Assembly (NCBI RefSeq): GCF_022919575.1
Contig: NZ_CP095071.1
Location: 3,048,001 to 3,112,000, forward strand
Direction: 5' to 3'
DNA length: 64,000 nt
Origin: Gracilibacillus salinarum
GTDB lineage: Bacteria; Bacillota; Bacilli; Bacillales; Amphibacillaceae
Below are positions 46,732-57,146 of this stretch, piece after piece. The notes below the pieces were generated by a model. That model saw nothing but the letters and a program-made list of their open reading frames with translations. It was not told the DNA's origin and did not search any database. Made by a program: the position numbers and the translations under genes. Position 1 is the first letter of the stretch. Every line of letters begins with the position of its first letter.

Positions 46732-47130
46732 ATGGTTATGACAGATCCAATTGCAGATATGCTTACTCGTATTCGTAACGCTAACACAGTTCGCCATGAA
46801 AAATTGGAGTTCCCAGCGTCGAATCTTAAAAAAGAAATTGCAGATATTTTAAAACGTGAAGGATTCATCCGTGACTACGAATTTGTAGAGGATGACAAAC
46901 AAGGAATCCTTCGTATCTTTTTGAAGTATGGAAGTAACGATGAACGTGTAATTTCAGGTTTGAAACGTATTAGTAAACCAGGTTTACGCGTTTACGCGAA
47001 AGCTGATGAGTTACCGAAAGTACTAAACGGTTTAGGTATTGCGATCGTTTCTACTTCAAAAGGTGTATTGTCTGATAAAGAAGCACGCTCACAGGCTATC
47101 GGTGGCGAAGTGCTAGCATATATTTGGTAA
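46732..47130 (+). CDS. rpsH: 30S ribosomal protein S8
   Basis: The 132-residue protein binds the 16S central domain. The start is [18 protein letters not shown], and the end [33 protein letters not shown] is characteristic. The first ATG is kept because AAGGAGGT is seven bases upstream of it. S8 is a translational repressor of the spc operon in E. coli; no equivalent site was identified here. Confidence 0.98.
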   Translation: MVMTDPIADMLTRIRNANTVRHEKLEFPASNLKKEIADILKREGFIRDYEFVEDDKQGILRIFLKYGSNDERVISGLKRISKPGLRVYAKADELPKVLNGLGIAIVSTSKGVLSDKEARSQAIGGEVLAYIW

Positions 47131-47161
47131 GAGATTCTCAGAAGATAGGAGGTGCCTTAGT

Positions 47162-47698
47162 ATGTCACGTATAGGTTTAAAACTATTGGAAATTCCACAA
47201 GACGTGGAAGTGAAATTAGATGGAGATACAGTTACAGTTAAAGGACCAAAAGGTGAATTAAGCCGTTCTTTTAACAGTGACATGAATGTTAAAATCGAGG
47301 ATAATATCCTAACAGTTGAGCGTCCAAGCGACTCTAAACTGCATAAAGCATTACATGGTACAACTCGAAGCCTTATCGGTAATATGGTTGAAGGTGTCCA
47401 TAAAGGATTCGAAAAAGCACTTGAAATCCAAGGTGTAGGGTACCGTGCACAAAAACAAGGTGAAAAACTTGTTGTTAATGCTGGTTATTCTCACCCAGTT
47501 GAAATCGAACCGATCGAAGGAATTGAAATTGACGTTCCAGCGAATACAAAAGTTGTTGTAAAAGGTATCGATAAAGAATTAGTTGGCGCTGTTGCAGCTA
47601 ACATTCGCTCTATTCGTCCACCTGAGCCATATAAAGGTAAAGGTATCCGTTATGAAGGCGAATATGTACGTCGTAAAGAAGGTAAAACCGCTAAGTAA
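47162..47698 (+). CDS. rplF: 50S ribosomal protein L6
   Basis: The 178-residue protein has two repeated alpha/beta domains near the factor-binding site. [10 protein letters not shown] lies in the first domain. The C-terminal segment with [24 protein letters not shown] is the family hallmark. ATG follows ATAGGAGGTGCCTTAGT. Confidence 0.98.
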   Translation: MSRIGLKLLEIPQDVEVKLDGDTVTVKGPKGELSRSFNSDMNVKIEDNILTVERPSDSKLHKALHGTTRSLIGNMVEGVHKGFEKALEIQGVGYRAQKQGEKLVVNAGYSHPVEIEPIEGIEIDVPANTKVVVKGIDKELVGAVAANIRSIRPPEPYKGKGIRYEGEYVRRKEGKTAK

Positions 47699-47730
47699 GG
47701 TTAGTTAGGGAACAGAAAGGAGTGACCTAG

Positions 47731-48093
47731 ATGATCACAAAGCCTGATAAAAATAGTGTACGTAAGAAAAGACATATGCGTGTCCGTAAGAACCTTTTCG
47801 GTACTCAGGAGCGCCCACGTCTAAATGTATTCCGTTCGAATAAACACATCTATGCACAACTTATCGATGACGTAAATAACGTGACGGTAGCTAGTGCATC
47901 TACAGTAGATAATGAGTTAAACTTAGATACAACAGGAAATGTTGATGCAGCGAAACAAGTTGGAGAACTTCTTGCTAAGCGCGCAATTGACAATGGCTTC
48001 AAAAATGTTGTTTTTGATCGTGGTGGATATTTATATCATGGTCGAGTTAAATCTCTAGCAGATGCTGCTCGTGAAGCAGGTCTTGAATTTTAA
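47731..48093 (+). CDS. rplR: 50S ribosomal protein L18
   Basis: The 120-residue 5S-rRNA binding protein has [37 protein letters not shown] sequence and the C-terminal [31 protein letters not shown] follows AGAAAGGAGTGACCTAG. Confidence 0.98.
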   Translation: MITKPDKNSVRKKRHMRVRKNLFGTQERPRLNVFRSNKHIYAQLIDDVNNVTVASASTVDNELNLDTTGNVDAAKQVGELLAKRAIDNGFKNVVFDRGGYLYHGRVKSLADAAREAGLEF

Positions 48094-48111
48094 TTAAAAA
48101 AGGAGGGACAT

Positions 48112-48618
48112 ATGTTGCGTACTAACATCGACCCAAACAAATTAGATTTAGAAGAACGCGTTGTAACAATTAACCGTGTAGCTAAGGTTGTAAAAGGTGG
48201 ACGTCGTTTTCGCTTTGCTGCATTGGTAGTAGTCGGAGATAAAAATGGTCATGTAGGATTTGGTACTGGTAAAGCACAAGAGGTACCAGATGCGATTAAG
48301 AAAGCAATCGACGATGCTAAGAAGAACTTAGTAAATGTACCTATCGTTGGTACTACTATTCCACACGAGATTCACGGGCAATTCGGTGCTGGTAACATCT
48401 TGATGAAACCAGCTATTGAAGGTACCGGAGTTATCGCAGGTGGACCTGTGCGTGCCGTATTAGAACTTGCTGGTGTTGGTGATATTCTATCTAAATCACT
48501 AGGTTCAAATACTCCAATCAACATGGTTCGTGCAACAATCAATGGACTAAGCGAATTGAAACGCGCTGAAGAGGTAGCGAAACTTCGTGGTAAGTCTGTA
48601 GAAGAATTGTTAGGATAG
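48112..48618 (+). CDS. rpsE: 30S ribosomal protein S5
   Basis: The 168-residue protein combines a dsRBD-like N-terminal fold with a C-terminal S5 fold. [22 protein letters not shown] and [18 protein letters not shown] are visible. The loop KVVKGGRRF is where spectinomycin-resistance changes occur in other bacteria and shows no obvious change. ATG follows AAGGAGGGACAT. Confidence 0.97.
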   Translation: MLRTNIDPNKLDLEERVVTINRVAKVVKGGRRFRFAALVVVGDKNGHVGFGTGKAQEVPDAIKKAIDDAKKNLVNVPIVGTTIPHEIHGQFGAGNILMKPAIEGTGVIAGGPVRAVLELAGVGDILSKSLGSNTPINMVRATINGLSELKRAEEVAKLRGKSVEELLG

Positions 48619-48631
48619 GGAGGGAAAACGA

Positions 48632-48814
48632 ATGTCTAATAAATTAGAAATTACCCTCAAACGCAGTGTCATCGGTAGATCAGAAGTACAAAAAGCTACT
48701 GTTCAAACTCTTGGACTGAAAAAAATTCATCAATCAGTAGTTCGTGAAGATACTCCTGTCGTGCGAGGCATGATTACCAAAGTATCACATTTAATAGACG
48801 TGAAAGAAGTTTAA
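48632..48814 (+). CDS. rpmD: 50S ribosomal protein L30
   Basis: The 60-residue protein has [37 protein letters not shown] sequence and ends with [20 protein letters not shown] follows AGGGAGGGAAAACGA. It is small but fully typical. Confidence 0.97.
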   Translation: MSNKLEITLKRSVIGRSEVQKATVQTLGLKKIHQSVVREDTPVVRGMITKVSHLIDVKEV

Positions 48815-48846
48815 TAAACAAAATAGATATAAGAGGAGGTGCTCGC

Positions 48847-49283
48847 ATGAAACTGCATGAATTAAAACCAGCTCAAGCGAAGAAAGAACGCAACCGCGTT
48901 GGTCGTGGTATGTCTTCTGGAAACGGCAAAACTTCCGGGCGTGGACATAAAGGTCAAAAAGCGCGTTCTGGTGGTGGTGTACGTCCAGGATTCGAAGGTG
49001 GACAAATGCCTTTATTCCAACGTTTACCTAAGCGTGGATTTACTAACATCAACCGTAAAGAATTCGCAATTGTTAACTTGGAAACATTGAACAGCTTTGA
49101 CGAAGGTACTGAAGTGACACCTGAGCTTTTACTAGATAATGGTACCATCAGCAATGTAAAGTCTGGCGTTAAGATTCTTGGAAATGGTAAAATAGAAAAG
49201 AAATTAACCGTAAAAGCTCATAAGTTTTCTGCTTCAGCTAAAGAAGCAATTGAAGCAGCGGGCGGTCAAACTGAGGTGATTTA

Positions 49284-49284
<1 letters not shown>
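48847..49284 (+). CDS. rplO: 50S ribosomal protein L15
   Basis: The 145-residue protein has a glycine- and arginine-rich N-terminal extension ([26 protein letters not shown]) that threads into 23S rRNA. A globular part follows, ending [25 protein letters not shown] follows AGAGGAGGTGCTCGC. It overlaps secY by one base. Confidence 0.97.
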
Positions 49285-51273
<1,989 letters not shown>

Positions 51274-51290
51274 TGAAATGTCATGTTTGT

Positions 51291-51299
51291 TGGTATAAT
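51291..51299 (+). promoter_or_regulatory. Extended -10 promoter before the KOW-protein gene and infA
   Basis: TGGTATAAT contains a perfect TATAAT with the TGn extension. No good -35 is seen. It lies in the 89-base gap after adk, so the KOW-protein gene, infA and the downstream genes may get an extra transcription start. Confidence 0.5.
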
Positions 51300-51362
51300 G
51301 ATACTAGCGATGTACATGATGTTAATAGGTATGACGTAAAACCTAAATGAAGGTGATGATGG

Positions 51363-51698
51363 TTGAGCGAAACGGAGAGTTATCCCGAATTAGGTCAGGT
51401 TGTTCAAATCCTACAAGGACGCGAAGCAGGTCAGTTTGCAATTGTAATTGGTAAAGTAGACAGTCGTTTTGTCTTGTTGGCTGATGGAGATAAGCGTAAA
51501 TATGACCGTCCTAAGAAGAAGAATATTAGTCATATTGCGCCCACAAGTTTTATTTCTCCTGAAGTGCAAAGAAGCCTTCTCGAAACTGGGCGCGTAACCA
51601 ATGGTAAGTTGCGTTATGCTATTAATAAATTTGTCGATGAGTATCAGACAGATTTGAAGAAGGGAGATCAACTCGGTGGCGAAAGACGATGCAATTGA
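51363..51698 (+). CDS. KOW-domain RNA-binding protein
   Basis: The 111-residue small basic protein has a KOW/L14e-like N-terminal part, [34 protein letters not shown] (about 9-43). The C-terminal half has no obvious domain. It starts at TTG after AAGGTGATGATGG. The same kind of gene lies between map and infA in many Bacillaceae, where it is of unknown function. Its 3' end overlaps infA by 23 bases, so it is probably coupled to initiation factor synthesis. Confidence 0.85.
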   Translation: MSETESYPELGQVVQILQGREAGQFAIVIGKVDSRFVLLADGDKRKYDRPKKKNISHIAPTSFISPEVQRSLLETGRVTNGKLRYAINKFVDEYQTDLKKGDQLGGERRCN

Positions 51699-51894
51699 AG
51701 TAGAAGGTACTGTAATTGATACATTACCTAATGCAATGTTTAAAGTAGAACTTGAGAATGGTCACACCGTGCTAGCGCATGTTTCTGGTAAAATCAGAAT
51801 GCACTTCATTCGAATCTTACCAGGAGATAAAGTAACGGTTGAACTTTCTCCATATGATTTAACAAGAGGTCGAATTACGTACCGTTATAAATAA
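51676..51894 (+). CDS. infA: Translation initiation factor IF-1
   Basis: The 72-residue OB-fold protein binds the 30S A site during initiation. The sequence [20 protein letters not shown] through [19 protein letters not shown] to RGRITYRYK is typical. The start is GTG, after AGAAGGGAGATCAACTCG, inside the 3' end of the KOW-protein gene. Confidence 0.98.
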   Translation: MAKDDAIEVEGTVIDTLPNAMFKVELENGHTVLAHVSGKIRMHFIRILPGDKVTVELSPYDLTRGRITYRYK

Positions 51895-52038
<144 letters not shown>

Positions 52039-52055
52039 GGAGGTGTAGTCATTCT

Positions 52056-52421
52056 ATGGCTCGTATAGCTGGTGTAGATGTGCCACGTGACAAGCGCGTG
52101 GTGATCGCTTTAACTTATATTTATGGAATTGGAAAAACAACTGCTAAGGAAGTATTAAAAGAAGCAGGCGTTGATCAGAATACACGTGTACGTGACTTAA
52201 CGGAAGAAGAATTAGGTCAAATCCGTCAAAAGATCGATAACTATAATGTAGAAGGTGACCTTCGTCGTGAAGTATCCCTAAACATTAAACGTCTAATTGA
52301 AATTGGTTCATACCGTGGTATTCGTCACCGTCGTGGTTTACCTGTTCGAGGTCAAAAAACGAAAAACAACTCTCGTACTCGTAAAGGACCAAGAAAAACA
52401 ATGGCTAACAAAAAGAAATAA
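52056..52421 (+). CDS. rpsM: 30S ribosomal protein S13
   Basis: The 121-residue head protein bridges to the 50S and P-site t[30 protein letters not shown] opens it, and [29 protein letters not shown] is the basic C-terminal tail. ATG follows AAGGAGGTGTAGTCATTCT. Confidence 0.98.
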   Translation: MARIAGVDVPRDKRVVIALTYIYGIGKTTAKEVLKEAGVDQNTRVRDLTEEELGQIRQKIDNYNVEGDLRREVSLNIKRLIEIGSYRGIRHRRGLPVRGQKTKNNSRTRKGPRKTMANKKK

Positions 52422-52443
52422 GATAAAGGAGGTTTGCTAACTT

Positions 52444-52833
52444 ATGGCTCGTAAAACTAATACACGTAAACGTCGTGTCAAAAAGAATATAGACACGGGT
52501 GTTGCACACATTCGTTCTACATTCAACAACACAATTGTTACGATTACTGATGTACAAGGAAATGCGGTTAGCTGGAGCAGCGCTGGAGCGTTAGGATTTA
52601 AAGGTTCAAAAAAATCCACTCCATTCGCAGCACAAATGGCTGCAGAAGCTGCGGCTAAAGCAGCTCAGGATCATGGCTTAAAAACACTTGAGGTTACAGT
52701 GAAAGGACCTGGTGCTGGACGTGAAGCAGCAATCCGTTCACTTCAAGCAGCAGGTTTAGAAGTAACTGCCATTCGTGATGTAACACCAGTTCCTCACAAT
52801 GGTTGTCGCCCGCCAAAACGTCGTCGAGTATAA
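52444..52833 (+). CDS. rpsK: 30S ribosomal protein S11
   Basis: The 129-residue platform protein has [30 protein letters not shown] and the [16 protein letters not shown]-terminus. ATG follows AAAGGAGGTTTGCTAACTT. A 204-base gap follows before rpoA, longer than elsewhere in the operon. Confidence 0.98.
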   Translation: MARKTNTRKRRVKKNIDTGVAHIRSTFNNTIVTITDVQGNAVSWSSAGALGFKGSKKSTPFAAQMAAEAAAKAAQDHGLKTLEVTVKGPGAGREAAIRSLQAAGLEVTAIRDVTPVPHNGCRPPKRRRV

Positions 52834-52847
52834 TCACAGTATATTAT

Positions 52848-52876
52848 TTGTTAATCTGTCAATAATGGTTTATGAT
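52848..52876 (+). promoter_or_regulatory. Candidate internal promoter before rpoA
   Basis: TTGTTA (52848-52853), 17 bases, then TATGAT (52871-52876), just after rpsK. It could give extra rpoA-rplQ transcription. Confidence 0.45.
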
Positions 52877-52983
52877 AACTTAATAAAGTTTTATATAAAT
52901 TGTTTTAATGACACCATGCTTTCGACAGACACAACATCACAATTGCATAGTGCAGAAACGGGAACTGCCTACCTGGGGAATTT

Positions 52984-53005
52984 CGGTTAGACTGAGGTCT
53001 AACCG
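52984..53005 (+). promoter_or_regulatory. Perfect hairpin in the rpoA leader
   Basis: CGGTTAGAC and GTCTAACCG are nine-base perfect arms around TGAG. It sits 33 bases before the rpoA start and just ahead of its ribosome site (GAGGAGGG). There is no T run. It may regulate alpha-subunit translation or mark an RNA cleavage point. Confidence 0.55.
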
Positions 53006-53037
53006 GGGTTTCGACGTTTTAGAGGAGGGTTTAATAG

Positions 53038-53982
53038 ATGATCGAAATTGAAAAGCCAAAAATAGAAACAGTAGAAATCAGCGATGATGCTACTTATGGG
53101 AAATTTGTTGTAGAACCACTTGAGCGTGGATATGGTACTACACTTGGTAACTCCTTGCGTCGTATCCTATTATCTTCACTTCCTGGCGCTGCTGTTACAT
53201 CTGTACAGATAGATGGAGCGCTACATGAATTCTCTACCGTTGAGGGAGTTGCAGAAGATGTAACGACTGTTATCCTTAACCTTAAGAAGCTAGCGTTAAA
53301 AATCTATTCAGATGAAGAAAAGACGCTTGAAGTAGATGTACAGGGAGAAGGGGAAGTTACGGCTGCGGATATCATTTTTGATAGTGATGTCGAAATTTTA
53401 AATCCTGATCTTCACATTGCTACTGTTGGTAGTAATGGTCATTTAAAAATGAAGATTTCAGCACAAGGTGGCCGTGGTTATCGTCCAGCTGATTCTAATA
53501 ACCATGAAGATCGTCCAATTGGTGTGATTCCAGTTGATTCTATCTTCACTCCAGTATCTAAGGTAACCTATCAAGTTGAAAATACCCGTATTGGTGAAGA
53601 TGCCAATTATGATAAGCTTACTTTTGATATCCAAACAGACGGAAGTATTCGCCCGGAAGAAGCAGTTTCTTTAGGAGCTAAAATCTTTACGGAGCACATG
53701 AATATTTTTGTTGGTTTGACTGATGAAGCGAAAAATGCTGAAATCATGATCGAAAAAGAAGAAGATCAAAAAGAAAAAGTTCTGGAAATGACGATCGAAG
53801 AACTTGACTTATCTGTAAGGTCTTATAACTGCCTGAAGCGTGCAGGTATTAATACCGTACAGGAGTTAGCTCATAAATCAGAAGAAGATATGATGAAAGT
53901 TCGAAACTTAGGTCGTAAATCACTTGAAGAAGTGAAGCATAAATTAGAAGATCTAGGTCTTGGATTACGTAACGAAGACTAA
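53038..53982 (+). CDS. rpoA: RNA polymerase alpha subunit (RpoA)
   Basis: The 314-residue protein has an alpha-NTD for dimerisation and assembly (residues 1-230, with [24 protein letters not shown]). A short linker leads to the alpha-CTD, which includes [22 protein letters not shown] and [16 protein letters not shown] and binds UP elements and activators. ATG follows GAGGAGGGTTTAATAG. Length equals B. subtilis alpha. Confidence 0.98.
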   Translation: MIEIEKPKIETVEISDDATYGKFVVEPLERGYGTTLGNSLRRILLSSLPGAAVTSVQIDGALHEFSTVEGVAEDVTTVILNLKKLALKIYSDEEKTLEVDVQGEGEVTAADIIFDSDVEILNPDLHIATVGSNGHLKMKISAQGGRGYRPADSNNHEDRPIGVIPVDSIFTPVSKVTYQVENTRIGEDANYDKLTFDIQTDGSIRPEEAVSLGAKIFTEHMNIFVGLTDEAKNAEIMIEKEEDQKEKVLEMTIEELDLSVRSYNCLKRAGINTVQELAHKSEEDMMKVRNLGRKSLEEVKHKLEDLGLGLRNED

Positions 53983-54025
53983 TGGTGACATCTTATAGAG
54001 ATTTCGAACGAAGGAGGGATATTCC

Positions 54026-54379
54026 ATGGCTAGAAAATTAGGACGTACAACGGATCAACGTATGGCGTTACTTCGTGGTTTAGCTACGGATTTAATTATC
54101 CATGAACGTATTGAAACAACAGAAGCGAAAGCAAAAGAATTACGTTCAGTTGTGGATAAAATGATTACACTTGGTAAACGCGGTGACATTCATGCACGTC
54201 GTCAAGCAGCAGCTTTCTTGTACAAAGCAGAAGCGAACGAAAACGAAGATGCAGTACAAAAGCTATTCAGCGACATTGCAACCCGTTATGAAGAACGCCA
54301 AGGTGGATATACTAGAGTGCTTAAATTAGGACCTCGTCGCGGTGATGGTGCTAACATGGCAGTTATTGAATTAGTATAA
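54026..54379 (+). CDS. rplQ: 50S ribosomal protein L17
   Basis: The 117-residue tunnel-exit protein starts [24 protein letters not shown] and ends [34 protein letters not shown] follows GAAGGAGGGATATTCC. It is the last gene of the superoperon. The ECF transporter genes that normally follow directly are displaced by about 4.2 kb of repeat, intron and lipoprotein gene. Confidence 0.98.
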   Translation: MARKLGRTTDQRMALLRGLATDLIIHERIETTEAKAKELRSVVDKMITLGKRGDIHARRQAAAFLYKAEANENEDAVQKLFSDIATRYEERQGGYTRVLKLGPRRGDGANMAVIELV

Positions 54380-54399
54380 TTCCATACGTAAGATACAAA

Positions 54400-54450
54400 G
54401 CAAGGGGCAGGAGCTAATCTCTCTATGAGGTGCATCCAAGCCCTTTTTTT
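54400..54450 (+). terminator. Probable terminator of the ribosomal superoperon
   Basis: CAAGGGGC (54401-54408) pairs with GCCCTT (54440-54445) with one bulged G. Interior pairing between them is partial, and a run of seven T follows. The stem is weaker than at other operon ends, but the T tract and position support termination. Confidence 0.6.
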
Positions 54451-55143
54451 GTACATTAGGAAAGCGTTATTTTGCAGCAATTCAGTTAATATGAATCGGT
54501 AACTGAATTAAAAACTGGGTTCCTATAATACGGATTATGTCCAGCATTGAATTCATTTTGAAAAAAAGGTAAAAGTATGATACCGCTCCGGCCAACCACT
54601 TCGCATCCTGTGGGGCACGACTTCAGGTGCGACCGAGCGTAGGTCGCAACATATAGCGGGTGGGATTCCCGTCAAGTAAGAACTAACCATTCACTTGTAA
54701 CGAGTCTTGGAGGGTTATGTGGCAACACATGCCTTTAAGCGTAGACAGTGAGGTAACGGGCCGAAAACCATAGTGTTGAAGGGATAGAGCTTCGAAATGT
54801 GCCCAAAATCGAGAAGGTCGATGTGTTCTGAAGCACAGAAGACAACATTATCATTCACGTTAGAGGTGAGAGGATGATAACTTCTCCGGAGTCGGTGACC
54901 TTGGCACGTTACACATGGATATGTTGCGGCAACTCGGGAGATCCTTTAGGTCTCTCTGAACGGAAATACTTCAGAAGAGTAATGACGAACAAGCGATAAT
55001 AAAGTGAGGGCTGTCAAATGCTTAAGGGAAGTCGGATAACGGTATAGTACCAATGAAATCGGGTAATGCCGATGGAGGAAAGCCCGTTACCTGTCATCAA
55101 CCTTGCGAGGGAAACATAATCCATACACAGAGGTGGAATTATT

Positions 55144-56454
55144 ATGGAAACGAAACTTAACAGGATAACAGAATCAGCGAAAAAGGATAAGAACTTTGCA
55201 TTCACATCCTTAGTACATCTACTTAATGAGAACAATCTCAAACAATGTCACGATCAACTACCCAAGGACAAAGCAGTAGGTGTGAGAGAAGTGACAAAGG
55301 GCGATTATGAAAGACAATTGGATCGTAATATTGAAAACTTAGTGGATCGCTTAAAGAAAATGGCTTATCGACCAGTACCAGTTAAACGCACGTATATTGA
55401 TAAGCCAGGTTCGAAGAAGAAAAGACCTTTAGGTATTCCAGACCACGAGGACAAGATCGTTCAAAAGGGAATCACTAGAATACTAAACGCTATCTATGAG
55501 AATGACTTTCTGGATTGTTCTTTTGGCTTTCGCCCGCAGAGAAACTGTCATGATGCATTAAAGGTACTTAATGTATATATCGAGAAGCGCAAGACCAATT
55601 ATATAGTAGATGCAGATATTAAGGGATTCTTTGATAATGTAAGTCATGATTGGATGATGAAATTCCTTCAACATCGTATTCAAGACCCGAAACTTCTACA
55701 AATTATAGCTCGATTCCTAAAAGGCGGCTATATGGAGGAAGGGAAATACTTTGATGCGGAAAAAGGAACACCACAAGGTGGCGTCATCTCTCCGATATTA
55801 GCGAACGTATACTTACATTACGTCCTTGATCTTTGGTTTGAAAAGACCGTCAAGAAGCAATGTAGAGGACAAGCCTATATGGTGAGGTTTGCGGATGACT
55901 TTGTTTGTTGCTTTCAATACAGAGAAGATGCCGAACGATTTTATGGAGCGCTCCTTCATCGATTGCATAAATTTGACTTAGAAGTAGCAGAGGAGAAAAC
56001 GAAGATTATTTCGTTTGGACCCTATGCGATGAGAGATGCGAAGCGTAAAGGCAAGAAAAAGCCGTCCACGTTCGATTTTCTTGGTTTTACCCATTACTGC
56101 GGAAAGAGCAAGAAAGGCAACTTTCGCGTAAAGAGGAAAACTAGTAACAAGAAGGTGCGATCCAAGCTGAAGAAACAAAAAGCTTGGCTGAAAGCACATC
56201 GAACGATGGACATCAAAGACATCATGTATAAAATGTACCAATCACTAGTAGGGTATTACAATTATTATTGTATCACGGATAATTATCACACTGTGGAACA
56301 ATTTCTATTATACAAATGGATGAATCGCAGAAGTCAGCGAAAATCCTTCAGTTGGGATAAATTTCAACTATTTCTACAGAAGTACCCATTGCCGCTACCC
56401 ACCATCAAGGTCAGTATCTATGACTTACGATCCCATATCAAGTATATTCTGTGA
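55144..56454 (+). CDS. ltrA: Group II intron-encoded reverse transcriptase/maturase
   Basis: The 436-residue protein has reverse transcriptase blocks in order: RPLGIPDHEDKIVQ near 94-107, the RT3 motif VDADIKGFFDNV (155-166), RT4 GTPQGGVISPILAN (208-221), the catalytic FADD at 249-252, and FDFLGF in RT7. The maturase X domain follows, with LVGYYNYYCITDN and WMNRRSQRKSF. No HNH endonuclease motif is seen at the C-terminus, so retrohoming would rely on nascent-strand priming. ATG follows AGAGGTGGAATT. The frame is intact, so the intron may be active. The symbol follows the generic name for this family. Confidence 0.95.
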   Translation: METKLNRITESAKKDKNFAFTSLVHLLNENNLKQCHDQLPKDKAVGVREVTKGDYERQLDRNIENLVDRLKKMAYRPVPVKRTYIDKPGSKKKRPLGIPDHEDKIVQKGITRILNAIYENDFLDCSFGFRPQRNCHDALKVLNVYIEKRKTNYIVDADIKGFFDNVSHDWMMKFLQHRIQDPKLLQIIARFLKGGYMEEGKYFDAEKGTPQGGVISPILANVYLHYVLDLWFEKTVKKQCRGQAYMVRFADDFVCCFQYREDAERFYGALLHRLHKFDLEVAEEKTKIISFGPYAMRDAKRKGKKKPSTFDFLGFTHYCGKSKKGNFRVKRKTSNKKVRSKLKKQKAWLKAHRTMDIKDIMYKMYQSLVGYYNYYCITDNYHTVEQFLLYKWMNRRSQRKSFSWDKFQLFLQKYPLPLPTIKVSIYDLRSHIKYIL

Positions 56455-56467
56455 AAGATGATAGGAG

Positions 56468-56501
56468 GAGCCGTGTGCGTAAATAGCGCTCGCACGGTTC
56501 T
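56468..56501 (+). ncRNA. Group II intron domain V
   Basis: GAGCCGTGTGCG pairs with CGCACGGTTC around a short internal bulge and the AAATAG-type loop. This is the classic 34-base catalytic domain V shape. A domain VI stem GAATAC/GTATTC follows at about 56514-56539, before the AC end. Confidence 0.88.
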
Positions 56502-57085
56502 GTGAGGAGGGAGGAATACTCTAGCAAAGAAGGGTATTCCCGCTTACTCGACCTAGGCTACTACTTGCATTACTTCTTTGCTGCCTTGTGCCGAGAAAGC
56601 TTACTTCGAAGCGATCCTAGCAGACAGAGGCACAGACTAAAGTGGATCTTCAGCTCGCGCTGATCTCATGGGACTCTACGTGGTTGGCCTGTGCTAGAAT
56701 AAGAAATCTACAACCTTTAAAAAGCTAGCATACAGAGCACATCTATCAATGTCCATAAATAATTTCATAATATGCTAAGAAACACTGCTTTTAGCGGCTA
56801 CTTACGTTGTAGAACTTCCCTCAAGCGTAGGAAATATGCGGAGACTCCCGTGGGATCAGTCGTGTCCGAAAATCCCGCAGGAAAGCGACCTTTGCTTTCA
56901 GAGGAAGTTGAGGCCGACCCCACAGGACGCGGAGCATGTTTCCGGAGCTTTGCTAAGCAGATAAAAAGTATCAAAATTATCACATTGTCAAACAGTTTCA
57001 CTTTGCATCATCTGAATTATAGGCAGCTTAAGTTAGCGCTGGCTGATTTTAGCTTTGTTACTATTTACTTATTTTGGTGGTTGAT

Positions 57086-57115
57086 TGAAACGTTTTGGTT
57101 CCTTGGGACGTTATA
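57086..57115 (+). promoter_or_regulatory. ECF-sigma-type promoter before the VWA lipoprotein gene
   Basis: TGAAAC (57086-57091) is followed by GTTTTGG, 17 bases in total, then CGTTATA (57109-57115). This resembles sigma-W or sigma-M promoters: TGAAAC -35, T-rich bases just after it, CGT at -10. The start codon lies about 32 bases downstream with a ribosome site between. Envelope-stress control is inferred. Confidence 0.6.
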
Positions 57116-57146
57116 GAGGTATAACAGGACTAAAGGAGTGGGCCGG

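Larger units (their letters stand above)
54627..56552 (+). mobile_element. Group II intron, 1926 bp, complete
   Basis: The 5' end GTGCGACC fits the GTGYG consensus. The 3' end ...CTTACTCGAC fits the AY ending, and domain V is at 56468-56501. The borders are fixed by comparison with intact repeat copies. Joining GGCACGACTTCAG (ends 54626) to CTAGGCTACTAC (starts 56553) restores the sequence of the copy A and copy B sites. The encoded protein lies in the expected domain IV position. All parts needed for splicing and reverse transcription appear present. Lack of an endonuclease domain suggests a class C-type or similar bacterial lineage, which I cannot confirm without a tree. Confidence 0.92.
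54520..57026 (+). repeat. Composite inverted-repeat element, copy C, split by the intron
   Basis: The left terminus TTCCTATAATACGGATTATG at 54520-54539 matches the copy B terminus. The right end (57005-57026) is degenerate. Without the 1926-base intron the element is about 581 bases, the same size as copies A and B. The right module, with ACTTCCCTCAAGCGTAGGAAAT and CACAGGACGCGGAGC, matches the copy B right side. The left module combines a copy-B-like edge with a copy-A-like core, so this copy is mosaic. No gene lies between it and the lipoprotein gene except the intron protein. Confidence 0.72.
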
